Of a stretch of 64,000 nt of DNA, positions 50,894 through 58,989 are shown piece by piece (position 1 is the first letter of the stretch; each line of letters opens with the position of its first letter). The notes under the pieces were generated by a model. The model saw only the letters and a program-made list of their open reading frames with translations, had not been told where the DNA came from and did no database searches. Location: contig JAJECP010000032.1 in the NCBI GenBank assembly GCA_022821985.1, positions 124,001 to 188,000 on the forward strand, read 5' to 3'. The translations under genes and the position numbers were made by a program. This DNA comes from Acidimicrobiia bacterium (GTDB taxonomy: Bacteria; Actinomycetota; Acidimicrobiia; Acidimicrobiales; Poriferisodalaceae).

Positions 50894-51021
50894 GAACGGG
50901 TCTGTCGGGATGTGACAGTCCCCAGGGTCGTAGAGGCTTTGGGCGGCAGGGGCGTCGTTGGCCCTGAGAGTGAGCAGTGTACCGGCGCGCCCGCCGCACT
51001 CGGACGGCGTCGTCGGAGGGT
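50894..51021. other. Convergent gap, nothing clear
   Basis: 128 bases between larC and the last Tad-operon gene. GC-rich, with no repeat or clear hairpin that I can recognise. Confidence 0.4.
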
Positions 51022-51468
51022 TCAGGTGTTGCGTCGGCAGATGGCTTGGGGTTTTCCGGCGGCGGGGTCTGCCTCGTCGGCTTTGTTGAGGTCGGCGGTG
51101 GTGGTGGGGTCGCTGTCGTTCTTGTTGTTGGGTCGCACGAATTTGGCTTGGACGTCGAGGTTGGTGTCGCTGTAGAGGATTTCGAGGCGTTCGCAGCGGG
51201 CGGTGAAGTAGAGCTCCCAGCGTTGCCAGGTGTTGTAGCGGGCGTCGTCGGTGTCGGCGGTGCGGGCTTCGCGGATGACGGTGTCTGCGGCGACGTTGGC
51301 GGCTGTTTCGCGTGCGCTGGCGCCGCCGAGTTGTTCGGCGGTGTCGTCGACGACGTTCTGGACGAGGACGACGGCGAGGGCGGCGAGCCCGGCGACGGCG
51401 GCGACGATGAGCAGCCATTCGAGGGTGGTGAGCCCGGTCTCGCTGCGGGTGGGGGGTGTGGTGTTCAT
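51022..51468 (-). CDS. Pilin-like protein with class III signal, last Tad gene
   Basis: A 148-residue protein with a type IV prepilin-like leader: short N-terminus, then G followed by LTTLEW (Glu at +5) and a hydrophobic helix (LLIVAAVAGLAALAVVLVQNVV). The rest contains two Cys (ARCERLEIL and AICRR). GAAGGAA lies upstream of ATG 51468. It is probably a Flp pilin or minor pilin. The start overlaps the end of the TadE-like gene by 4 bases. Confidence 0.75.
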   Translation of the reverse strand: MNTTPPTRSETGLTTLEWLLIVAAVAGLAALAVVLVQNVVDDTAEQLGGASARETAANVAADTVIREARTADTDDARYNTWQRWELYFTARCERLEILYSDTNLDVQAKFVRPNNKNDSDPTTTADLNKADEADPAAGKPQAICRRNT

Positions 51469-52025
51469 GGGGTTCCTTCGGTTGTCGGGGCGGTGGTGAT
51501 GTGGGTGCCGTGCCCGTGGACGGTGCGGGTGCCGAACAGGCCTCGCACCGGTGTCGCTGCGCCGTCGGTGGTGCAGACGATGTGGGCGGTGACGACAGCG
51601 ATGCGAGGCTCGTCTGCCGGTTCGGTGGTGTAGGCGGTCCATCGGCCGTGGGGGCCGGCGGGCTGGGGTCCCCCTGTGCACAGCCGGTCGAGGCTGGGTC
51701 GGGCGGCGATGACGGCTTCGGCGGTGAGCTGTCTGGCGGTGCTGCGGTCGTACGCGGCGTCGCGGGGCCGCGGGGAGTCGCAGCACACCGCAGCGGCGGT
51801 GGCGGCTTCTTGGGCGGCGAGAGTGACGGCGAGCTGGGCTTGGCCCGCGTTGCCGGCCCAGGTGACGAAAGCGACTGCCAGGGCGCACACGGGCGTGAGC
51901 GCCATGAGTTCGAGCGCGGAGGTGGACCCGCGTTCGCTGCGGGCGCGTCGGCGACGCAGCGGCGGGCGTCTCCGCTGGGCGGGGACGCGGCTGCGATCTT
52001 CGGGCCTGGGCGCGCAAGTGGTCAT
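51465..52025 (-). CDS. TadE-like pseudopilin
   Basis: A 186-residue protein with an Arg-rich leader (RRRRARSERG) and a TadE-type pseudopilin segment, GSTSALELMALTPVCALAVAFVTWAGNAGQAQ, with Glu at +5 of the cleavage site. The C-terminal half is beta-rich and contains three Cys, likely forming external disulfides. Overlaps neighbours on both sides by 4 bases. Confidence 0.7.
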   Translation of the reverse strand: MTTCAPRPEDRSRVPAQRRRPPLRRRRARSERGSTSALELMALTPVCALAVAFVTWAGNAGQAQLAVTLAAQEAATAAAVCCDSPRPRDAAYDRSTARQLTAEAVIAARPSLDRLCTGGPQPAGPHGRWTAYTTEPADEPRIAVVTAHIVCTTDGAATPVRGLFGTRTVHGHGTHITTAPTTEGTP

Positions 52026-52771
52026 GGAGCCTGTTCGTGCCCGAAGGCGGTGTTTGCGGGGGCTCGGTCGGCGAGCAGGCGGGCGGCGTGCCCGGTGAGG
52101 GGTGTGCAGTCGGGGAGCTTGGCTGTGCTGTCCGCGCGGGTGGTGGTTGCGGTGGCGTGTGCTTGGAGGCTGATGCCGTCGGGCCAGATCTGGCCGGGCG
52201 CCCAGCTGGCGGCGGCCCAGGGTGCGCTCGCGCCGAGGTGCACGGCGTCGGCTGTGACGGTGCGGGCGTCGATGCGACAGGGCAGAGGGGCGAGGCCGTC
52301 GGCTGGGGCTGCTGTGGCGAGGCTGCCGGTGTGGTAGCCGGCGAGCCGGTCGGCGTCGATGCCGACGGCGCCGAGGCCGGCGAGCAGCGAGCGGGTGGCG
52401 GTCTCGCAGAGCGCGGCGAGGCCAGGTTCGGCTGCGGGTGTGTCGGCCGGCTCGCTTGGGGTGCCGGCGCTCGCGGGGTCAGGCTCGGCTGCGGGGTCGG
52501 CTGGGGGTGTGGGCGTGTTGGCCGGGTGGGTGGTGCAGTCGGGGTAGTACCAGTCGACCGGGCCGTGGGGCCGGTTCTGGGCGTCGCGCCAGTGGGCTGC
52601 CATGGCGGCGAGCTGTGCGGCGCTGTCGTCGAGGGCGGCTTGGGCGGCGAGCCGTTGGGGGACGGCAGCGGCGGCGACGGCCGCGAGGGCGAGCGCGGGG
52701 ATCGTCAGGATCACCATCAGCGACACGGCGCCGCCGCGTTCGTCGCTGCGCGGTCGCTGCGGGGTGTTCAT
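52022..52771 (-). CDS. TadG-like Flp pilus assembly protein
   Basis: A 249-residue protein with the TadG-type start (RSDERGGAVSLMVILTIPALALAAVAAAA), a hydrophobic helix anchoring an external part with Pro/Ala-rich linker and several Cys. ATG 52771 is used; it overlaps its neighbours' ends by 4 bases. The usual VWA domain of TadG is absent, so it is a short form. Assignment rests on the N-terminal segment and operon position. Confidence 0.6.
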   Translation of the reverse strand: MNTPQRPRSDERGGAVSLMVILTIPALALAAVAAAAVPQRLAAQAALDDSAAQLAAMAAHWRDAQNRPHGPVDWYYPDCTTHPANTPTPPADPAAEPDPASAGTPSEPADTPAAEPGLAALCETATRSLLAGLGAVGIDADRLAGYHTGSLATAAPADGLAPLPCRIDARTVTADAVHLGASAPWAAASWAPGQIWPDGISLQAHATATTTRADSTAKLPDCTPLTGHAARLLADRAPANTAFGHEQAP

Positions 52772-53361
52772 GGGGCGGGTGCGTCGAGGCGGCATGTCCA
52801 GCGGCCCTCGGCGGCGGTGCGGCCCGGTTCGTCGGGCTGGCGGGGTGCTGCGGCTGGGTCTGCTCCGTCGTCGGAGAGCGGCGGCGGCTCGGGGGTTCCT
52901 GCGGGGGGCTGGCTGTCCGTGTCGCTGTCGGTGAGCGCGGGGATCGGCTGCCACTGCCAATGGGCGTGCTGGGCAGCGGCCGGGTAGGCGGCGGGCAGGG
53001 TCTCGCATTCGTGGCGCAGCCGTTCGAGCCGCGCGGTGGCGGCGTCTGCTGTTTCGGGCGTGCCGTCGGCTTGGGCAGCGTTGTGGTCGATGAGCGCGGC
53101 GAGCGCTCGGTCGTTGATGCGCGCCGCGGCGGTGCGCGACGCAGCGTGCGTGCTGTGCTCGCGGGGCGTGAAGGCGGTGTGGTCGGCGGTGAGGCCGTCG
53201 AGCCCGGCGGCCATGGCCGCAGCGAATCCGCCTGCCGCGGCGATGACGAGCAGCCATTCGAGCGTGACCATGCCTGCCGGGTCGCGTCGTCGCGGGTCCG
53301 AAGGCAGGCGGGTGCGGCGGCGCTGCGGCACGGGGCGGTGGTGTTGTGGGCGGGGGTTCAT
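52768..53361 (-). CDS. Pilin-like protein
   Basis: A 197-residue protein. After a basic leader (RRRDPAG) comes MVTLEWLLVIAAAGGFAAAMAAG, a class III signal with Glu at +5 as in Flp pilins, then a soluble part rich in Ala/Pro with two Cys near the C-terminus. Larger than usual Flp pilins (about 60 residues), so it may be a pseudopilin. ATG 53361; overlaps tadC and the TadG-like gene by 4 bases each. Confidence 0.65.
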   Translation of the reverse strand: MNPRPQHHRPVPQRRRTRLPSDPRRRDPAGMVTLEWLLVIAAAGGFAAAMAAGLDGLTADHTAFTPREHSTHAASRTAAARINDRALAALIDHNAAQADGTPETADAATARLERLRHECETLPAAYPAAAQHAHWQWQPIPALTDSDTDSQPPAGTPEPPPLSDDGADPAAAPRQPDEPGRTAAEGRWTCRLDAPAP

Positions 53362-54179
53362 GGCGCGGTGGCGGTGATGCCGCCGGTGAGCGAGACGAGC
53401 GGGGGGTAGATGAGGATGGCTGCGAGCGCGAGAGCGATGGCGGTGGCGGGCAGGGCGATGATCTGGTTGTGCCGCTGGGCGGTTTCGCGTTCGGCTGCGA
53501 TGCGGCGCTGCCATTGGTTGTGGGCTGCGGTCAGGACGGCGTCGGCGAGGCGGGTGCCTCGGCGCGATGCGAGGGTGAGGGCGCTGAGGGTCTCGTCGAG
53601 CCCGTCGAGCCGGCAGCTCTCGGCGAGGTCGGCGAGGCCGTCGGCGGCGGGCCGGGTGTCGTTGTGGGCTGCGTGCAGCGCTCGGGCGAGGGTGCGCCAC
53701 GGCAGGGTGCTGTTGGCGTGCGCGGCGCGCAGCATGGCCTGGGCGGGCTCGGCGCCGGCGTTGACTTGCTGGGCGGTGAGCGCGATCCAGGCGCTGACGG
53801 TGTGGTGGAGGTCTCGGCGTCGCTGGCGGGCGGTGTCGCGCGCGGCCTGTGCGGGTCCCAGCCAGCCCGCTGCGGTGCAGGCGGCGACGGCGGCTGCGGC
53901 TGCGGGCGCGGCGGAGGTCCACCGGGCGGCGACGGCCGTGCCGGCGAGCAGTCCCGCTGCGCCGGTGAGGGTCTGGTGGGCGAGATGCGCCGCTGGGGCG
54001 ATCCCGGCGAGGCGCAGGTCGGCTGCGCGTCGGTCGCTGAGCCTGCGCGTCGCCAGCCGCTGCCAGTCGTCCCGCGGCGGCCTGGCGGCGGGACGGCGGC
54101 GGCTCGGGAGGGCTGCTGCGATGCACATCAGCAGTCCCGCGGCGAGGACGGCGCCGGTGGCGGCTGCGATGGGGCTCAC
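53358..54179 (-). CDS. tadC: TadC, Flp pilus inner-membrane protein
   Basis: A 273-residue membrane protein of the type II secretion F domain family, forming part of the pilus assembly platform with TadB. A short N-terminal helix (IAAATGAVLAAGLLMCIAA) is followed by a cytoplasmic part (DLHHTVSAWIALTAQQVNAGAEPAQAMLRA) and a C-terminal helix (ALPATAIALALAAILIYPPLV). Start GTG 54179 overlaps the TadB stop (GTGA). Confidence 0.82.
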   Translation of the reverse strand: MSPIAAATGAVLAAGLLMCIAAALPSRRRPAARPPRDDWQRLATRRLSDRRAADLRLAGIAPAAHLAHQTLTGAAGLLAGTAVAARWTSAAPAAAAAVAACTAAGWLGPAQAARDTARQRRRDLHHTVSAWIALTAQQVNAGAEPAQAMLRAAHANSTLPWRTLARALHAAHNDTRPAADGLADLAESCRLDGLDETLSALTLASRRGTRLADAVLTAAHNQWQRRIAAERETAQRHNQIIALPATAIALALAAILIYPPLVSLTGGITATAP

Positions 54180-55081
54180 AGGGGCGGCCGTTCGGTACGC
54201 CGCTGCGGCTGCTGCGTGGGCGGGGCGAGCGGGGAGCGGTGGGTGCGCACGGTGCTGTGATGCACGAGGAATGCGCTGGCCCCCAGGATGACCATGGCGA
54301 TGAGCACCAGGAAGGTCTGCCCGGCCGGCGTTCGGTACGGGTCGAAGTAGGCGGGGTTGTTGCGGTACATGAGCGTGATCACCGCGCCGGCGAGCGCGAG
54401 CAGCGCGATGGTCTGGGTCCACAGCGCCACGACGGCTTCGGTGCGGGCGCGGTGCACGGCGACGCTGTCGCCGATGCGCTGTGCGAGCAGTTCCAGCGAC
54501 GCCGCGACCGGGCCGCCCGCCGCGGCGGCCATGCGCAGACCCGCCGCGATGTCGGGCTCGAACACGGCGCCTGCGGCGGCGAGCTGCTCGGCGGCTGCGG
54601 TGATGCCGTGCTCGCGGGCGGCCCGAGCGGTGCGCGCCACAGCCGGCGCGATGCGCTGCGGCGCGTGCGCGACGCTGGCGGCGAGCGCGTCGGCGAGCCC
54701 TGCGCCCGAGCGGGCCAGTTCGGCGAGCTGGCGTGCCCATGCCTGCCACGCCAGAGCGAGCGCGGTGTGCCGGCGCCGCCGTGCGGGCGCAGCCGCGAAC
54801 GCAGGGCCGAGCACCCCGGCGCCCGCTGTGAGCACCCCGATGCCCCACAGGCCGCTCGCCATGTAGCCCGCGGCCAGCCCGCCGATCCCCGCCGCTGCTC
54901 GGGCGGCGCCCCACAGCAGGGCCCGCCGCGGCGACGCGGCGGGGCTGCGCGCCCGACGGCTCGGCGCGTCGGCGGGGGATCGGGGCGGCTGCGCGCGGTG
55001 CCGTGCCGGCCCTCGGAGCGCTGCCGCAGCGGTCAGCGACACGCCGGCGGCGAACAGCAGCGCGAAGCCGGCGGCGTTCAC
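54176..55081 (-). CDS. tadB: TadB, Flp pilus inner-membrane protein
   Basis: A 301-residue T2SF-domain protein with an N-terminal helix (FALLFAAGVSLTAAAAL), a further helix pair in the middle, a cytoplasmic T2SF core (WARQLAELARSGAGLADALAASVAHAP) and two C-terminal helices. Partner of TadC in the pilus platform. Start GTG 55081 overlaps the tadA stop. Confidence 0.83.
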   Translation of the reverse strand: MNAAGFALLFAAGVSLTAAAALRGPARHRAQPPRSPADAPSRRARSPAASPRRALLWGAARAAAGIGGLAAGYMASGLWGIGVLTAGAGVLGPAFAAAPARRRRHTALALAWQAWARQLAELARSGAGLADALAASVAHAPQRIAPAVARTARAAREHGITAAAEQLAAAGAVFEPDIAAGLRMAAAAGGPVAASLELLAQRIGDSVAVHRARTEAVVALWTQTIALLALAGAVITLMYRNNPAYFDPYRTPAGQTFLVLIAMVILGASAFLVHHSTVRTHRSPLAPPTQQPQRRTERPPL

Positions 55082-56388
55082 CGCTGCTGCCCCGCCGGGG
55101 TCGCCCACGAGCCGGCGTCGGCGCGGTGGACGCGTTCGGCGAGACCGGGGCTCTGCGGTGATGCCAGATGCGTGAGGGGCCCGTCGGGCCGGTCGCGCCG
55201 GAACAGGTCGCGCACCTCGAAACGGTCGCCGTTCGGGGGCAGCGTCTCGGCGATGGTGCGTATGACGCGTCGGCCGCTGCGGGGGTCGGCGGCCATGTGC
55301 ACGACGAGATGGATCACCTCGGAGGCTTCCTGGACCAGCGCCGCCTGGGCCGGCGCGGCGCCTGCCGCGAGGCAGTACCTGACGAGCCGGGCGAGTGCCT
55401 GGCGGGGCGACGACGCGTGGATGGTGGCCATCGACCCGTCGCTGCCGGTGCCGCACGCCGACAGGAACGCGGCGGCTTCGGGGCCGCGCAGCTCGCCCAC
55501 GACGACCCGGTCGGCGCCGGTGCGAAGGCTGCGGCGGGCGAGCTCTTCCATGCCGATCTCGCCCTCGCCGTCGCTGTTGGGCTCGCGTGTCTCGGCCGCG
55601 AACACCCACGGATGGGTCTCTTCGAGGAACAGCTCGAAGGTCTGCTCCAACGTGCAGACCACTTCGCGGCTGCCGATCTCGCCGAGCAGAGCGCGCAGCA
55701 GGGTGGTCTTGCCCGACCCCAGCGCGCCGCAGACCAGCACGTTCGCCGGGGACGGGGGCGCCACCGCTGCGGCGAGGAACTCGGCGGCATCGCCGCCCAA
55801 GGTGCCTGTTTCGATCAGGTCGTCGAGAGTGACGAGCCGGTGGCGGTGGCATCTGACGGTCAGGTACGGCTCGCCGCACACGTCCATCGCCGCGAACAGG
55901 CGCTCGCCGGTGCGCAGCCGCAGGTCCAGCAGCGGCGCCGAGGTGTCGAACCGGCGGCCGGTCTGGCCGTGAGTCACCGCGAGGTGAGCGACGAAGCCGA
56001 TCATGTCAGCGTCGTCAGCGAACAGCGGCCCGGCGATCGTCTCCTGACGGCCGCCCGTGAGCCCCAGCACCCCGCGGCGGGGGCCGAACAGCCACACGTT
56101 CTCCACGTCGGGGCGGTCCAGGAACTGCTGCAGCGGCCCCGCGCCGAGCAGCGCCTCGAGCTCGCCGTCGATCCAGGCCCGGTCCGCGTCCGACAGCACG
56201 GCGCCCCGCCCGTCGAGCGCCTCGGCCTCCAAGCGTGAGATCGTGTCGGCGGCCAGACGCCGCGACGACTCGCCGCCGCGCCCGCCTGCTGCGGTCCCCT
56301 CGCCGTCCGATGGGTCGGCGGCCGTGTCGAGCCGATGTGCCTGCACCTGCTCGCGGACAGCCGCCCAGATCGACGCAGCCAAGCTCAC
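55078..56388 (-). CDS. tadA: TadA/CpaF ATPase
   Basis: A 436-residue secretion ATPase that powers Flp pilus assembly. Walker A is ALGSGKTTLL (about residue 240), and ADRVVVGELRGPEAAAFL with the His/Asp-box region TIHASSPRQALARL completes the core. The N-terminal domain is shorter than in many CpaF proteins. Start GTG 56388 overlaps the preceding stop by 4 bases. Confidence 0.92.
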   Translation of the reverse strand: MSLAASIWAAVREQVQAHRLDTAADPSDGEGTAAGGRGGESSRRLAADTISRLEAEALDGRGAVLSDADRAWIDGELEALLGAGPLQQFLDRPDVENVWLFGPRRGVLGLTGGRQETIAGPLFADDADMIGFVAHLAVTHGQTGRRFDTSAPLLDLRLRTGERLFAAMDVCGEPYLTVRCHRHRLVTLDDLIETGTLGGDAAEFLAAAVAPPSPANVLVCGALGSGKTTLLRALLGEIGSREVVCTLEQTFELFLEETHPWVFAAETREPNSDGEGEIGMEELARRSLRTGADRVVVGELRGPEAAAFLSACGTGSDGSMATIHASSPRQALARLVRYCLAAGAAPAQAALVQEASEVIHLVVHMAADPRSGRRVIRTIAETLPPNGDRFEVRDLFRRDRPDGPLTHLASPQSPGLAERVHRADAGSWATPAGQQR

Positions 56389-57305
56389 CGCCGGGCTCCT
56401 GGTTGCTCCGCGCCTGTTCGCCCGGCCTCCGCTCGCGCGGCGCCTGCATCTGCGGCATCCGGCCTGCCGAGGGAGCCTGCGCTGCGCGCGCCGAGCGCCG
56501 CGAGCCGTGCTGCGGCGGCGCCGAGCGCGTCGAGGGCGACGCGTTCGCTGCGGCGCGGACGGGCGCCCAGCAGCGCCCGCTCGCGCACCGGCCCGATGCC
56601 GCCCAGCAGCACCGGCATGCACCCAGCGCTGTCATGAGGCAGCGCAGGCATCAGGTCGGCGCCGTCGCTGCGGGACCCGTCCGGCGCGGCCCCCAAGTGT
56701 GCGACCCGCAGCTCGGTGATCGGGTCGGGCGCCGAGCGTCTCCCGAACGCCGCGAGCACGCCGCGAAGCCCTCCCGGCGCCGCCGTGCCCTGTGCTGGCG
56801 CGGCGGCGACATGCATGCACGCAGCGCGGCGCAGCGCTCCCCGGGCCGCGTCGGGCGCCATGCCCGGCAGCGACACCAGCACCGCTGCGATGCTGTGATG
56901 CGCCTCGGGCAGCGCGGCGAGCTCTTCGGCGTGCTCGGCCACCCAGCATGCGGTGCGTGCCGCCCCTGCGGGGTGAGCGGCAGCGCCGACGAGCAGCACC
57001 CGGCCCGCGCCGCGGCGCCGCTCGGGCAGCGCCCAGCAGTGCTGCTCGATGCTGTCGGCACGGATGCCCCCGCGGGCAGCGACGAGCGTCGGCAGCCCGC
57101 GCCGGGCGGTCGGCATCACCGTCGCCGTGGCCGCAGCGACGCGTGCGGCCAGCCGTGTGCCGACGGCGTCGGCGTCCACCACGAGCACCCCTTCGCCGGC
57201 GGCAGCCGCGACTGCGTGCGCCAAGGCGACCGTCAGCGCCCCGCACTCGACCAGGGGCCCGCCGGCGGCGCCGTGCGGTTCGGCTGCGCTGGCGACGGTC
57301 GCCAT
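56385..57305 (-). CDS. TadZ/CpaE-like protein with degenerate P-loop
   Basis: A 306-residue MinD/ParA-like protein at the usual tadZ position before tadA. The core VLVVDADAVGTRLA matches the family's Asp-rich strand, but the Walker A site, normally GGxGKTT, reads AAGGPLVECGALTVALA and has no lysine. It may therefore bind but not hydrolyse nucleotide. ATG 57305 overlaps the SAF gene's stop by one base (TGATG). The C-terminal half is Ala/Arg-rich and less conserved. Confidence 0.6.
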   Translation of the reverse strand: MATVASAAEPHGAAGGPLVECGALTVALAHAVAAAAGEGVLVVDADAVGTRLAARVAAATATVMPTARRGLPTLVAARGGIRADSIEQHCWALPERRRGAGRVLLVGAAAHPAGAARTACWVAEHAEELAALPEAHHSIAAVLVSLPGMAPDAARGALRRAACMHVAAAPAQGTAAPGGLRGVLAAFGRRSAPDPITELRVAHLGAAPDGSRSDGADLMPALPHDSAGCMPVLLGGIGPVRERALLGARPRRSERVALDALGAAAARLAALGARSAGSLGRPDAADAGAARAEAGRTGAEQPGARR

Positions 57306-58468
57306 CACCGGCGCTGTTCCCAGTGCTTGCGCCACGCCTCGTTCAGATCGGCGCTGACGGCGTCGGTGTCGGCATCGGGCGAGACGCGCAGCAGCATCGG
57401 CGCGGCGCCGAGCCGCTGGGCGAGGCTCTGCCACCACACCCACTCGGCGGGCTCGGCCCAGATGCCCAGCAGGCCGTCGCGGTAGTGGTCCAGCCGCACA
57501 GAGCGCAGCACCGAACGGGGCCGGCCGCCGCTGGCGGCATCGAGCGGCACGCCGGGGTCGACCAGCAGCGCCAGATCGCCCTGGGCGACTCCCGACGCCG
57601 ACAGCGACACGTCCACCGCGACCACTGTCTGCAGCAGCCCCGGCCCCCCGGCGGTCTCCCACACTGCGCCCAGCGGGCTGCCCGCCGCTGCTGCCATCTG
57701 ATGGTCGGCAGCCCACACCGCGTTCAGTTCCGCTGCCAGCCCTGCCGCGTCGCCGCCCAGCGGCACCGGCAGCACCAGCGGCAGTCCTCCCAGACGGGCA
57801 GCCAGCGTCCGCCACTGCACCCACTCGGCGGGAGGCGCGAACAATCGCAGCGCATTGCCGGCCAGCGACTCCGCGACCAGCGTGTCGATCACCCGGCGGG
57901 CACGCCCCGGGCCGCTGCCCGACGGCGCCGCGCCGGGATCGATCAGCAGCACCAGATCGCCCTCGGCGACACCCGACGGCGCCAGGCTCGTGTCGACCGG
58001 CACCAGAACCTCCAAGCGATCCCCGAACGCCCCCGCCGCCGGCCCCGCCAGCATCCCCGCGGTCACCAGCGACCCCGCCGGCACGCTGTGGGTCACAGCA
58101 AGACCGGCCAACGCCGCCGCTGCGGCGTCGCTCCATTCCAGATGCGGCACCGCCCCGGGCAGCACCAGCGCCGCGTCCAGGTCGCCTGCCGACAGCACAT
58201 GGCCGCGGGGCAGGTCCCGCGCTGCCACCACCACAGCCGCACGCTCGTCGAACGCGTCCGCAGTCCGCACGAAACCGGCGATGCTGCCTGCGGCCAGCAG
58301 CAACCCTGCAGCGGCCACAACCACACGACGCGCACCACCGCTCAGCCGTCTCGGCGCCCGCGTCGGCACCCCCGCGGCAGCCGGCGCCGGCCCGACAAAC
58401 CCGCCCGCAGCGGCCTCGCGCTGCTGGAGCCGACGCCTGCCCGAACGCCCCCGCAGGCCGCGGATCAC
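57305..58468 (-). CDS. SAF-domain CpaB/RcpC-like protein
   Basis: A 387-residue membrane-anchored protein, first gene of the Tad operon. One membrane helix (RRVVVAAAGLLLAAGSIAGF) precedes a SAF domain (AVVVAARDLPRGHVLSAGDLD), as in CpaB. The C-terminal part contains two similar units, each with D-x-SL-x-x-SGVA-x-GDL-x-LL-x-DPG and a later P-AEWV-x-W-x-x-LA-x-RLG segment, an internal duplication. GTG 58468 has GGAGGGG 4 bases upstream, so it was chosen over the longer frame. Confidence 0.72.
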   Translation of the reverse strand: MIRGLRGRSGRRRLQQREAAAGGFVGPAPAAAGVPTRAPRRLSGGARRVVVAAAGLLLAAGSIAGFVRTADAFDERAAVVVAARDLPRGHVLSAGDLDAALVLPGAVPHLEWSDAAAAALAGLAVTHSVPAGSLVTAGMLAGPAAGAFGDRLEVLVPVDTSLAPSGVAEGDLVLLIDPGAAPSGSGPGRARRVIDTLVAESLAGNALRLFAPPAEWVQWRTLAARLGGLPLVLPVPLGGDAAGLAAELNAVWAADHQMAAAAGSPLGAVWETAGGPGLLQTVVAVDVSLSASGVAQGDLALLVDPGVPLDAASGGRPRSVLRSVRLDHYRDGLLGIWAEPAEWVWWQSLAQRLGAAPMLLRVSPDADTDAVSADLNEAWRKHWEQRR

Positions 58469-58570
58469 CGCACCCCTCCGGCACGACACGGCAACCGCGC
58501 CGACCCAGACACGGCGCCGCACAGCACCGTGCAGACAGCGCGCCGCCCGACGCCGGCCGGCGGCCGACGG

Positions 58571-58599
58571 TTGACAGCAGCGCCGGGTCTGGCTACGTT
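58571..58599 (+). promoter_or_regulatory. Consensus-like promoter upstream of repeat protein
   Basis: TTGACA (58571-58576) and TACGTT (58594-58599) with 17 bases between: near-ideal spacing. ATG 58609 lies 9 bases past the -10, so a transcript starting about 58606 would be nearly leaderless. It points toward the repeat-protein gene, away from the Tad operon. Confidence 0.65.
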
Positions 58600-58608
58600 G
58601 CGCCGCTC

Positions 58609-58989
58609 ATGACCCGCCCCACCCACGCGAACACCCGTATCGGGGGGGGGGGGGTGCTGCCTTGTTGCGCTGCGGCATCGCCGACGCGGCGCGCCTCGGC
58701 TGTGCCGCGTTCGAGACCCGCTTGAGGGCGCCGCTGGGCTGAGCCCGCAGCGGCTCGCGTCGGGCGGAACCGCCGACGCGGGCACCACAGCCGAGAACGC
58801 GGCACATGCCGGTGCCGACGGCGCTCGGGCCTCGCAGGCCACGAGTGCGTGCAAGCAGGCTGCTGGGGTGCAGGACGACGGTCATACGCGGCACGGCACC
58901 ATAGCCCTGCGGGCCGCGCCCGGCAATGAGCCGCGACTGCATCAACCTCGCAGCGTCGCGCTCCGCGGCACGCGGACGGGGAGTTCGGC
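58609..58989 (+). other. Leader region with possible short ORF and G13 run
   Basis: This 381-base stretch has no certain gene. ATG 58609 starts a frame that enters the 13-G run (58642-58654) and stops after 37 codons as sequenced. If the run had 12 or 15 G, the same ATG would read on to TGA 58991-58993, which overlaps the repeat-protein GTG start (GTGA). The encoded residues look low-complexity, so coding is uncertain. A slippage-controlled leader is a hypothesis. Confidence 0.4.
58642..58654 (+). repeat. Homopolymer run of 13 G
   Basis: Thirteen consecutive G. It is unusually long even for this GC content, and lies 336 bases upstream of the exported repeat protein's start. Such runs are prone to slippage; a sequencing length error is also possible. 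Confidence 0.85.

Noticed and set aside
56792..58612. 606-residue plus-strand open frame
   Set aside because: Antisense to the TadZ-like and SAF genes, which have family motifs, ribosome site and operon overlaps.
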